Shown here: in pieces, positions 24,940 through 32,877 of the stretch
Layout: each line of letters begins with the position of its first letter
Numbering within the stretch: the stretch's first letter is position 1
Origin: Bacillota bacterium
Lineage (GTDB): Bacteria; Bacillota; Clostridia; Clostridiales; Clostridiaceae
Assembly (NCBI GenBank): GCA_030706015.1
Contig: JAUZPI010000030.1
Span: 1-49,911 of the forward strand
Length of the DNA: 49,911 bases
Reading direction: 5' to 3'
Translations under genes and position numbers: made by a program
The notes under the pieces: model-generated
What the model was told of the DNA's origin: nothing
The model's input: only the letters and a program-made list of their open reading frames with translations
The model's database searches: none

Positions 24940-26217
24940 TTATTGAAGAGGTGTATTGAATATATCAGTTAAGCCTAATGAAGCTATTCTCTTTTTTATT
25001 TCATCATTATCAGTGGAATAGAGTCCTAGTTGTTTCATTCTTTCGAAATATTCAGCTCCTGAAAAAGTAAATCTAAGCTTCTTGCCCTCAGGAGTTTTAA
25101 GAACATCATTTGCATAAGCAATTATATCACCTACTGCCGTTGAGGTTGGAAGGGTCAGCATAGGCTTATTTAGCAGATACCTTACAGCGTTATGTCCTGC
25201 CAATGAACCAGTAGCAACAGCTTCCGTATGGCCTACAAAAAATCCGGACTTTTCACCAGCGCAGAATAGATTTTCTAATCCTATTACCTTCATATCATTA
25301 GTCCTAGGTGAGGCTGCTAAGTACCTTATAGAATTGCCTTTACCTCCTGAATAAGGATCCATAAATCTAGCTTTTTCCATGCCAGGGATTTTTCTTAATT
25401 TATCTATAGGATAATAAGGAGTCATAAGTTTTATATGTCCTGTATCTAAAAGTATAAGATTTAGAGCAAATTCTTTTAAAGCATACTGCTGGCATACCTT
25501 AAGCTTTAGTTTTTCTGGGTTAAAATCCTCTGGTGGAATCTTCAGGATAGCTACACCTTTGGCATCTAATTCTTTTAATATGTCATCAGACAAGCTATCC
25601 CGTGGGATTTCACAGGACCCGCTAAAGGCTCCTAATTTTCCATCGTCACGTTCTGATTTTATATCCTCTATATCAGCCTTAGCAGTTATACTTACTCTTC
25701 CTCCAAAGGAAGGACATCTTAATATACACATAACGCAGCCATTACCGTATTTTGAGCAGTTATCCATAGGTCCTGTGGAACCAGTAGCATCAATAAAAAC
25801 ATCTCCTTCAACATTTCGTCCATCTGCAAGATGTATGCTCTTTATGCTATTTCCATCCTTATCCACAGTAAGTACTCGACTAATAGTATTTATTTCAATG
25901 TCCATATCCTTTAGATATTTTCGCACTGCTGGTTCGATTTTACTTACATCTAATAACCAGGAGTGATTATGTTCTGGAAAGGTCATGTTTTTATGCTTAG
26001 AATTATCATCCATTATATGAATTAAATCACCTGCACCCAAGTTTATTAATTCTTCTGCAGCTGTGTATCTGCCATTGTTTCTTGTGATTCCACCTACATT
26101 CCCTACTCCAAGAAGTAAATCGGTTCTTTCATATATAGCAACCTCAGCCTCAGCTTTTCTTGCTGTAACTGCTGCAGCACAACCAGCCCAACCGCCGCCT
26201 ACGATAACAACCTTCAT
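24940..26217 (-). CDS. FAD-dependent oxidoreductase (GidA/TrmFO-like fold)
   Basis: A 425-residue flavoprotein. The N-terminal dinucleotide-binding motif is VIVGGGWAGCAAAV, followed by the acidic residue in IYERTD. A second FAD signature is DVFIDATGSTGP, and a C-terminal FAD-contact region is NLFCAGEKSGFFVGHTEA. A Cys cluster CVMCILRC lies near residue 165 and may be redox-active or bind an iron-sulfur centre. Overall order resembles MnmG/TrmFO-type and anaerobic FAD reductases, but the tRNA-modification motifs are not recognisable, so substrate is unknown. The start is the second ATG (26217), behind AAAGGATG; ATG 26226 directly abuts that ribosome binding site. A single-gene unit facing the DeoR-type gene across a shared terminator. 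Confidence 0.75.
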   Translation of the reverse strand: MKVVIVGGGWAGCAAAVTARKAEAEVAIYERTDLLLGVGNVGGITRNNGRYTAAEELINLGAGDLIHIMDDNSKHKNMTFPEHNHSWLLDVSKIEPAVRKYLKDMDIEINTISRVLTVDKDGNSIKSIHLADGRNVEGDVFIDATGSTGPMDNCSKYGNGCVMCILRCPSFGGRVSITAKADIEDIKSERDDGKLGAFSGSCEIPRDSLSDDILKELDAKGVAILKIPPEDFNPEKLKLKVCQQYALKEFALNLILLDTGHIKLMTPYYPIDKLRKIPGMEKARFMDPYSGGKGNSIRYLAASPRTNDMKVIGLENLFCAGEKSGFFVGHTEAVATGSLAGHNAVRYLLNKPMLTLPTSTAVGDIIAYANDVLKTPEGKKLRFTFSGAEYFERMKQLGLYSTDNDEIKKRIASLGLTDIFNTPLQ

Positions 26218-26413
26218 AATTTTCATCCTTTCAATAAAATGCTACTATTATGATATTAAGTTGACAGAGGTTTTGTTACTGGATGTGTTAAAAAATTATT
26301 TACCTTTTTCTCAGCAATTATTAAGCAAATTCTAAACTTGTATTAAGTTAAGTCATTTATAATTTAAAGCATGAAAGATAGGTATTATTAAATAAAGTAT
26401 GGAGGTTACAAAA

Positions 26414-27472
26414 TTGATAGGACTTACTGTTAACGGAATTTTGCTGGCAATAGTTTTAATCATTATAGTAGTTCTCATTATTATATTTGTTACTGGGAAA
26501 CGTGAGCAATTGCCTATTGAAAAAGAATTTTTTAAGCTAGGTACAATAAATCATTTGAGGGTGTATGGAAAAAAGGCTCAGAAGGCAGTAGATAAAGCCG
26601 CAGAAAGAGTAGCAGAAATAGAAGATAAGATGTCTGTATTTAAAGAGTTTAGCGAGGTTTCAAGGATAAACAAAAATGCAGGTGGTGATTTTCAAAGGGT
26701 AAGCAGTGACACTTATTTTATAATGAAAAAGTCATTTGAATATAGTAATTTATCCAAGGGTGCCTTTGATCCAACTATAAGACCTATAGTAGCTTTATGG
26801 GGAATTGGTACAAAACAAACCAGAGTTCCAAGTGATAATGAAATTAAGGATAAACTAAAGCTTGTTAATTACCGAAATATAATTTTAGATGAAGATAAAA
26901 ATGCTGTAAAACTAAAGGATAAGAACCAACATCTTGATGTTGGAGCTATTGCAAAAGGCTACGCGGCAGATGAAGTGAGAAGAATTTTTCAAGAACACAA
27001 AATAAAAAGTGCCATGATAGATTTAGGTGGAAATATATTTGCCTATGGCAGGAAATTAAATGGAGAGCCTTGGAACATAGGAATTCAAAACCCATTGAGC
27101 TCTCGAGGAGCTTTTGTTGGCATGATTAGCGTAGTAAACAAATCAATAGTGACTTCAGGCAATTATGAAAGATATTTTACTGACCATGGCAAAAGATATC
27201 ACCATATAATGGACCCAAGAACAGGCTATCCTTGTGAAAATGGAATAATAAGCTGTACTGTAATATCAGATAATTCTATTGATGGGGACGCACTAACTAC
27301 CTGTGGTTATGTAATGGGACTTAAAGAAGGTTATAAGTTAATAGAGTCCATTGAAGGAGTAGATGCAATATTTGTTACTGAGGATAAAAAGGTTTATGTT
27401 ACATCAGGAATAAAAGAAAATTTTAAATTACTTGACAAAGAATTTAGTATTGGGCAAGATGAAATGTTTTAG
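26414..27472 (+). CDS. apbE: FAD:protein FMN transferase (ApbE)
   Basis: A 352-residue ApbE/Ftp protein. An N-terminal hydrophobic helix (about 5-28), without lipobox, anchors it outside the membrane. Family motifs: FDPTIRPIVALWGIG, LDVGAIAKGYAAD, HHIMDPRTGYP and DGDALTTCGYVMG, including the Asp/Thr that bind Mg and FAD. ApbE attaches FMN to Ser/Thr of partner proteins such as NqrC/RnfG subunits or extracellular flavoprotein reductases. No obvious FMN acceptor is encoded in this window. The start is TTG 26414, 8 nt behind GGAGG; an upstream in-frame ATG at 26399 overlaps the ribosome binding site. Confidence 0.92.
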   Translation: MIGLTVNGILLAIVLIIIVVLIIIFVTGKREQLPIEKEFFKLGTINHLRVYGKKAQKAVDKAAERVAEIEDKMSVFKEFSEVSRINKNAGGDFQRVSSDTYFIMKKSFEYSNLSKGAFDPTIRPIVALWGIGTKQTRVPSDNEIKDKLKLVNYRNIILDEDKNAVKLKDKNQHLDVGAIAKGYAADEVRRIFQEHKIKSAMIDLGGNIFAYGRKLNGEPWNIGIQNPLSSRGAFVGMISVVNKSIVTSGNYERYFTDHGKRYHHIMDPRTGYPCENGIISCTVISDNSIDGDALTTCGYVMGLKEGYKLIESIEGVDAIFVTEDKKVYVTSGIKENFKLLDKEFSIGQDEMF

Positions 27473-27549
27473 GGAACTACAAGATGTAGTAATGGTATTA
27501 AGATGGCTGTGAGGATGCATTGAGCCAAGCAAAATTATAATATTAAGGT

Positions 27550-27578
27550 GCTTATGAGAAATCATAGGCTTTTTTTCT
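27550..27578 (+). terminator. Terminator after apbE
   Basis: GCTTATGA (27550-27557), GAAA tetraloop, TCATAGGC (27562-27569), then seven T. Confidence 0.8.
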
Positions 27579-27623
27579 GTATAAGGAATTTATAAATTTC
27601 ATCGTCCAGAACTCTTGGTTATA

Positions 27624-27675
27624 TTAACTTAACTTTATTAACACTTTATTAACAAAATTGTCATGGTGTTAACAC
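27624..27675 (+). promoter_or_regulatory. Tandem TTAACA repeats upstream of the LtaS-like gene (candidate PhoP box)
   Basis: TTAACA at 27638-27643 and 27649-27654 are spaced by CTTTA, giving an 11-bp period. This is the form of PhoP boxes in Bacillus (TT(A/T)ACA repeats about 5 bp apart). Extra TTAAC units lie at 27624 and 27629, and a perfect GTGTTAACAC palindrome at 27666-27675. No clear -10 at a fixed distance was found. The rest of the 384-bp gap (27473-27856) holds only the apbE terminator and AT-rich sequence. Confidence 0.4.
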
Positions 27676-27856
27676 TAACAGCTAGTACAATTTAATGAAT
27701 AGTGTTTTTACGTTTTTGAAGAAAATAATTATAATGGTAATTAAATTGAAACAATCTTTTATTAGGTATGAGTAGCAAATAATATGGTCAATAGAATAGT
27801 TAGATATGATAAATAATAGTAATAAATGATAAAGTATAGAAAGCAGTGATAAAGAT

Positions 27857-29692
27857 ATGATGCAAGAAATTAGAACAAAAGTTGTATCTAAAACTCGAAC
27901 TAGAGTTGAAGTAATAGATAAGTTATGGATATATTCTGCAGCTATTATAATGCTAAAATCAATGTTGTTCTTAGCAACTTTGCATACACCAAATTCAGCG
28001 GGCATAGATACTAGTACAATGTATTTTACTTCGCCGCCAATTTCAGTTCATGTAATGTTTATTGTACTTATTATGTCCTTTTCGTTTTTATTTAAAAGTA
28101 AAGGTAGATTTATATACAATTTAATTACCAATCTGTTTGTAAGCATTCTGCTTCTTGGGGACTTATGGTATTACAGGGCATATGGCAGCTTTATGAGTAT
28201 TCAATTTATATTAGAGCCTAAATTATTTAATACAATGAATAGAAGCTTAATACAATTTCACCCAATTGATTTGTTGTTTTTAGTAGATATTTTAGTAATG
28301 ATAATTATCAAATTTAAAAAGCCTTCAACTAAGAAGGTGAAGAGAAATATAGGTTTGTTTGGCTTAACATTTTTCATATCTTCAATGTATATAGGTATTG
28401 CTCATTACCTTATTGATGACAAAGATATTACAAAAGGTAATTTAATGCTATTTAGAACTTGTTGGGCATCTTTTCAAACTATGTCTAACCTTTCACCATT
28501 AGGTTATCATGGGTATGATATATATAGGGAATTTACTGAAAATAAAAGAATAGTTTTAAGCAATGATGATAAACAAAAAATTGATAATTGGTTTGAGGAT
28601 AATAAAGAAGCTTTACCAGACAATGATTTTAAGGGGATGTTTAAAGGAAAGAATTTAATTGTTATACAGGTAGAGTCTTTAGAGAACTTTGTTATAGGGC
28701 AAAAGGTATATGGGCAGGAAATAACTCCAAATTTAAATAAACTTTTAGGAAATAGTTTATATTTTGATAACATATACGAGCAAAATAATAACGGAACTAG
28801 CACTGACGCAGACTTATTAGTGAATACTTCCTTGTTCCCTGTTAGAGAGGAAATGACCTTCTTCAGATATCCACTAACGGAATATAATTCTCTTCCAGTG
28901 CTGCTTAGTAATAAGGGATACAATACTATATCAGCTCATGCCGCATTAGGTGGTAATTATAATTGGTCTGAGGTTCATAGGGCTTCATTAAAATTTCAAA
29001 CAACCTTGGATATTAGATCTTTTAACATAGATGAAACCATAAGAGACTACTTAACAGACGGCTCAATGTTTAGGCAGCTTGAGCCAAAGCTTAATAGTAT
29101 GAAGCAGCCTTTTTATTCATATATTGTTACTCAAACAAGTCATGGTCCATTTGATATGCCTAAAGAATATCAATCTTTGAAATTACCTGAAGATGTGGAA
29201 GGTACCTATATAGGAGATTATTTTCAAAGTATAAATTATACAGATAAGCAAATTGGTTTGCTATTAGAAAAGTTAAAGAATGACGGAATTCTTCAAAATT
29301 CAGTAGTGATGATATATGGTGACCATACAGGAGTTCACAAATACTATAATGATCAAATACAGGGCATTAATATCCCAGGAGATTGGTGGAAGACTCCAGA
29401 TTATAAGATTCCATTAATAATGTATAATCCATCTGTGCAGGGAAAGAAAATAGAAACCATTGGTGGTCATATAGATATAATGCCTACCATAGCATACCTT
29501 CTTGGTGTGGATGAAAAGAATTTTAATAGTACCGCTATGGGAAAGATTCTTGTTAAAACTAATAAGAACTTTACTGTATTAAACTCAGGAGAGATTGTGG
29601 GTACTCCGAGCAGTGAAAAAGATAAGGAACATATGCTTCAAGGAATACCAATTTCAGATGAGATAATTAGGGGAAACTATTTTAAAAAATAA
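27857..29692 (+). CDS. LtaS-type phosphoglycerol transferase / sulfatase-family membrane enzyme
   Basis: A 611-residue membrane enzyme: five N-terminal helices (about 25-45, 62-80, 87-105, 132-150 and 163-185), then an external alkaline-phosphatase-superfamily domain. Metal and catalytic residues expected for LtaS are visible: E in VIQVESLENF, the nucleophile Thr in NNNGTSTDADLL near residue 312, DH in MIYGDHTGVH and a late H in IGGHIDIMPT. LtaS enzymes polymerise glycerol phosphate from phosphatidylglycerol into lipoteichoic acid at the outer membrane face. The length and layout fit LtaS or a close relative transferring phosphoglycerol to other glycans. Ribosome binding site is weak (GATAAAG before tandem ATGs). 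Upstream repeats may link it to phosphate starvation. Confidence 0.85.
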   Translation: MMQEIRTKVVSKTRTRVEVIDKLWIYSAAIIMLKSMLFLATLHTPNSAGIDTSTMYFTSPPISVHVMFIVLIMSFSFLFKSKGRFIYNLITNLFVSILLLGDLWYYRAYGSFMSIQFILEPKLFNTMNRSLIQFHPIDLLFLVDILVMIIIKFKKPSTKKVKRNIGLFGLTFFISSMYIGIAHYLIDDKDITKGNLMLFRTCWASFQTMSNLSPLGYHGYDIYREFTENKRIVLSNDDKQKIDNWFEDNKEALPDNDFKGMFKGKNLIVIQVESLENFVIGQKVYGQEITPNLNKLLGNSLYFDNIYEQNNNGTSTDADLLVNTSLFPVREEMTFFRYPLTEYNSLPVLLSNKGYNTISAHAALGGNYNWSEVHRASLKFQTTLDIRSFNIDETIRDYLTDGSMFRQLEPKLNSMKQPFYSYIVTQTSHGPFDMPKEYQSLKLPEDVEGTYIGDYFQSINYTDKQIGLLLEKLKNDGILQNSVVMIYGDHTGVHKYYNDQIQGINIPGDWWKTPDYKIPLIMYNPSVQGKKIETIGGHIDIMPTIAYLLGVDEKNFNSTAMGKILVKTNKNFTVLNSGEIVGTPSSEKDKEHMLQGIPISDEIIRGNYFKK

Positions 29693-29706
29693 TGAATTTA
29701 AATATT

Positions 29707-29737
29707 AGCACTCGTTTTGACAAAACGGGTGCTTTTG
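29707..29737 (+). terminator. Terminator after the LtaS-like gene
   Basis: AGCACTCGTTTTG (29707-29719) pairs with CAAAACGGGTGCT (29721-29733) with one U-G pair, then TTTGT. Confidence 0.8.
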
Positions 29738-29840
29738 TATAGAAATTTAGAAATTCTTTAGATTTACTTAAAATTACTTTCAGTAATTACTTCTACAATA
29801 TAAATAAAGAAATGAATAAGAATTGTAGGAGGATCGACTT

Positions 29841-30716
29841 ATGAATAATTTAAAAAAAGCGTTAAAGGGCTTATCGGAAAATTTTATATTTCAGGGTTTT
29901 TTAGTGATTATATTTTTTCTGCCACTTATTGCAACCTTAGGTCAATATTTTAATTCAGGATTTATTAATAAAACTAATAAATTTCTGATATTATTTTGGC
30001 CTGGAGTAAAAGTAAACTATGGTATAACGGTACCAGTTTGGGTTACCATGGGATTAATGGCTTTATCATATACTATAGGAATTATATATCTATGCAGAAA
30101 AAAGGTTTTTGGTAAAGTGGCTATTTGGGGAATAATAAGTATGGCTTTACCGCATCTATTAGGAAATATAGTGAATCACTTTACTGGTTGGAGAGAACTG
30201 CAGAGTACTGACATTATGCATTTAACTGGCTTGGTAGATAGAATGATATTTTCACTATGGCAGAATCCTCTATGGGAAGAGGTGGTGTTTAGGGGAATAC
30301 CACTAGTAATTCTGATTTTAATGAAAAAAAACCTTTCTGAAAGAGCATTTAACCTAGGTAAATGGATTTATATAATAATTCCCTCTATAATTTTTGCTGC
30401 TTATCATGTACCAAATCATGGTCCATCGCGAATAGTGGACACGGTTTTATCCGGTGGGATTTTTGCTTGGCTTGCCTTAGAATACTCTTTCTTCGCACCA
30501 TTGGTTTTGCATTATATAGTTGATGCTATGATGGTTGTTAATATGGGACAAATGAAGGGCATTCCAACTAGTGAAGTAATTTGGTTGTCTCAAAACCATA
30601 GTACATTAAATACCGTTTTTTCAATTAGTATATTGGGTTTAATCGTATCAATTCCTATAATCACTATTGCTAATATTGTGAAAAACTCTAGGAAACAGAA
30701 GGATTGTGCTATATAG
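29841..30716 (+). CDS. CPBP-family (CAAX/Rce1-like) intramembrane protease
   Basis: A 291-residue protein with about seven membrane helices. Family motifs: EEVVFRG in WEEVVFRGIPLV near residue 146, the catalytic histidine in FAAYHVPNHG near 193 and HYIVDA near 230. Bacterial CPBP proteases are implicated in peptide (bacteriocin/pheromone) processing, self-immunity or regulated cleavage of membrane factors; the substrate here is unknown. The ribosome binding site AGGAGG precedes ATG 29841. The response-regulator gene starts 47 nt after the stop, past a 16-bp palindrome, so the protease and the VanRS-like pair may be functionally linked. Confidence 0.88.
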   Translation: MNNLKKALKGLSENFIFQGFLVIIFFLPLIATLGQYFNSGFINKTNKFLILFWPGVKVNYGITVPVWVTMGLMALSYTIGIIYLCRKKVFGKVAIWGIISMALPHLLGNIVNHFTGWRELQSTDIMHLTGLVDRMIFSLWQNPLWEEVVFRGIPLVILILMKKNLSERAFNLGKWIYIIIPSIIFAAYHVPNHGPSRIVDTVLSGGIFAWLALEYSFFAPLVLHYIVDAMMVVNMGQMKGIPTSEVIWLSQNHSTLNTVFSISILGLIVSIPIITIANIVKNSRKQKDCAI

Positions 30717-30726
30717 TTGTGGAAGT

Positions 30727-30742
30727 ATTATTCTAGAATAAT
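30727..30742. other. Perfect 16-bp palindrome before the VanR-like gene
   Basis: ATTATTCTAGAATAAT reads the same on both strands. It has no loop and no T-run, so it is a weak terminator at best. It may be an operator. It lies 21 bp ahead of ATG 30764. Confidence 0.4.
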
Positions 30743-30763
30743 GTTTTATCTAGGAGGCTTACT

Positions 30764-31453
30764 ATGGACAAGACTACTATATTAGTGGTGGATGATGAAA
30801 AAGAAATTAGAGAACTTATAGCTATTTATTTAAAGAATGAAGGTTATGAGGTGCTTATGGCAGAGAATGGACTCAATGCAATAGAAATATTGAAGGGTAA
30901 TAGTGTACAGCTTATTATACTAGATATTATGCTGCCTGAAATTGATGGTATACAGGTTTGTAAAAGAATTAGAGAGGAGTCAGACGTGCCAATAATAATG
31001 CTTTCAGCAAAGCGGGAGGATAATGATAAAGTTTTAGGTATAATTACTGGAGCGGATGACTATATAGCAAAACCCTTCAATCCATTAGAGCTAGTGGTTA
31101 GAGTCAAAGCACAGCTTAGAAGATATCTTAAAAACTTCAACATGCCTAATATTAATGAGATAGTGATTGGTGATTTAGTTATTAATTCACAAACCCATAG
31201 AATTTATATTGGTGAAAAGGAAATTAAATTAACTGCTAAGGAATTTGAAATATTAAGGTTATTAGCAGAAAATAGAGATTTTGTATTCAGCAGCAGAAAT
31301 ATTTATGAGAAGATATGGAAGGAAGAATTTTATGAATCCGATGCTACCATTATGACTCATATAAGAAACATCAGAGAGAAGCTAGGGGATAACGTTAAAA
31401 GTCCAAGGTATATAAAAACTGTATGGGGAGTTGGTTATAAGATTGAAAAATAG
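30764..31453 (+). CDS. OmpR-family response regulator, VanR-like
   Basis: A 229-residue regulator with DDE acidic residues, phospho-acceptor D54 in LIILDIMLPEIDG, ADDYIAKPFNP with the switch lysine, and a C-terminal winged helix ending YIKTVWGVGYKIEK. It is close in style to VanR-type regulators and to the second regulator of this window at 43689, with the same length class and the same C-terminal TVWGVGYKIE. The ribosome binding site CTAGGAGG precedes the ATG. Its 3' end overlaps the kinase gene. There are no vanHAX-type genes, so no glycopeptide resistance is implied. Confidence 0.9.
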   Translation: MDKTTILVVDDEKEIRELIAIYLKNEGYEVLMAENGLNAIEILKGNSVQLIILDIMLPEIDGIQVCKRIREESDVPIIMLSAKREDNDKVLGIITGADDYIAKPFNPLELVVRVKAQLRRYLKNFNMPNINEIVIGDLVINSQTHRIYIGEKEIKLTAKEFEILRLLAENRDFVFSSRNIYEKIWKEEFYESDATIMTHIRNIREKLGDNVKSPRYIKTVWGVGYKIEK

Positions 31454-32849
31454 ATACTTTTGGGGCATAAGAGCTAGATTTCTATTGGTCTTTTCCGTAT
31501 CCTTAGTCATTGGAATGCTTGTAGCACTAACTGCTAACGGCTATCTAAGACAAAATAGTACTAGTTATTCAAGAGAAATAAAGGTATTCAACTCAGAATG
31601 TTCACCAATATTTGAAGAGATTAAAAAAAATATTGGAAACGCAAATAAGCTGCAGGAGATAATAGATAGGTATTCGTTTAAAATGGATATATATGTGGTA
31701 GATAAACAGGGGCAAGTACTATTTAAACAAAAAAATAGCTATGAGAAGCAGCTTGATATTGCTGAATTGTTAAGCAATAAAACATATGAATATAAGCCTT
31801 CAATAAAAAAGGGAGTGGTTTATGATTCAATTGAGACCAAATATTACAATATAGAGAATCTAGATGAAGATACGTATATAGTGGCAGCTGAATTTTTAAC
31901 TATGCAGGACAATATGGGAACTTTTTTACTTGGATTAGTTATATTTGTGATAATGTTTTTAATACTAACTTATGAAAAAGTAAGATATATCCACAAGCTT
32001 TCCAAAGGTATTATTGCAATTTCTCAAGGTGATTTTCAATATAGGGTAAACATTAAGGGAAAGGACGAACTTGCTGCTCTAGGAGAAAATATAAATTATA
32101 TGGCAACACAGCTGCATGATTTAAGAGAAAAAGAAAAAACAGCTAAAAAAAATAAGGATAAACTTATTGCAAATGTATCTCATGATTTAAGAACTCCACT
32201 GACTTCTATTATTGGCTATGTAAAATTGTTGAAGCAAAAATATAATGCAAAGGATGATATAAAAAGTTATATATATATAATAGATAATAAAGCCCAAAGG
32301 TTAGAGGAACTTATTAACGATTTGTTTGAATATACTAAGCTTCAGTCACAGGATATTATACTTCATAAGGTTCAGTTTTCATTAAGTGAATTTATGAGAC
32401 AGGCTATCGAGGGAATGATATCTATAGCTAGCGAAAATAAATTAAAACTTCTTCTGGAATTGCCAGAGGAAGAAATAAAAGTTAATGCAGATCCCAGCAA
32501 AATGCTTAGAGTCTTTGAAAATATTATAGCAAATGCAGTACGGTATAGTAATAAACCAGGCACTATTAGAGTAAAGGTTACAGAGAATAATGAGGGAGTA
32601 GTAACCTGCATTGAAAATGAAGGCAAAATTATAAAAGAGAAAGATTTAAATAGGATTTTTGATAGGTTGTATAGAACGGATGAGGCTAGAAATAGTGAAA
32701 CAGGCGGCTCGGGTTTAGGATTAGCCATAGCTAAAAGCATTGTTGAACTTCATGAGGGAAGAATATGGGCTCAGTGCAGTAAAAATAAGGTGTATTTTTA
32801 TGTATTAATTAAGCAAAATAATGTAAAAGATGATAATATAGTTACATAA
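31443..32849 (+). CDS. VanS-like membrane sensor histidine kinase
   Basis: A 468-residue kinase with membrane helices at about 12-34 and 155-175, an external sensor region of about 120 residues, HAMP, HisKA with H247 in ANVSHDLRTPLTS, and an ATPase domain with NAVRYS and GGSGLGLAIAKSIVELHEG. The G1 box is unusual (ENEGK instead of DTGxG), as in VanS-type kinases. The start is taken as TTG 31443, which overlaps the last 11 bases of the regulator gene; the same overlap is seen in the pair at 44383. An in-frame TTG at 31431 directly abuts GGGAG and is less likely. Signal unknown. Confidence 0.87.
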   Translation: MKNRYFWGIRARFLLVFSVSLVIGMLVALTANGYLRQNSTSYSREIKVFNSECSPIFEEIKKNIGNANKLQEIIDRYSFKMDIYVVDKQGQVLFKQKNSYEKQLDIAELLSNKTYEYKPSIKKGVVYDSIETKYYNIENLDEDTYIVAAEFLTMQDNMGTFLLGLVIFVIMFLILTYEKVRYIHKLSKGIIAISQGDFQYRVNIKGKDELAALGENINYMATQLHDLREKEKTAKKNKDKLIANVSHDLRTPLTSIIGYVKLLKQKYNAKDDIKSYIYIIDNKAQRLEELINDLFEYTKLQSQDIILHKVQFSLSEFMRQAIEGMISIASENKLKLLLELPEEEIKVNADPSKMLRVFENIIANAVRYSNKPGTIRVKVTENNEGVVTCIENEGKIIKEKDLNRIFDRLYRTDEARNSETGGSGLGLAIAKSIVELHEGRIWAQCSKNKVYFYVLIKQNNVKDDNIVT

Positions 32850-32877
32850 TATAAGTTACTTGATGCAGGAGGGCGAA

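Noticed and set aside
30764..32849. Possible vancomycin-resistance regulatory system
   Set aside because: The proteins resemble VanR/VanS, but neither this pair nor the one at 43689 is accompanied by vanH, vanA-type ligase, vanX, vanY or vanZ genes. The similarity is to a large regulator class only.
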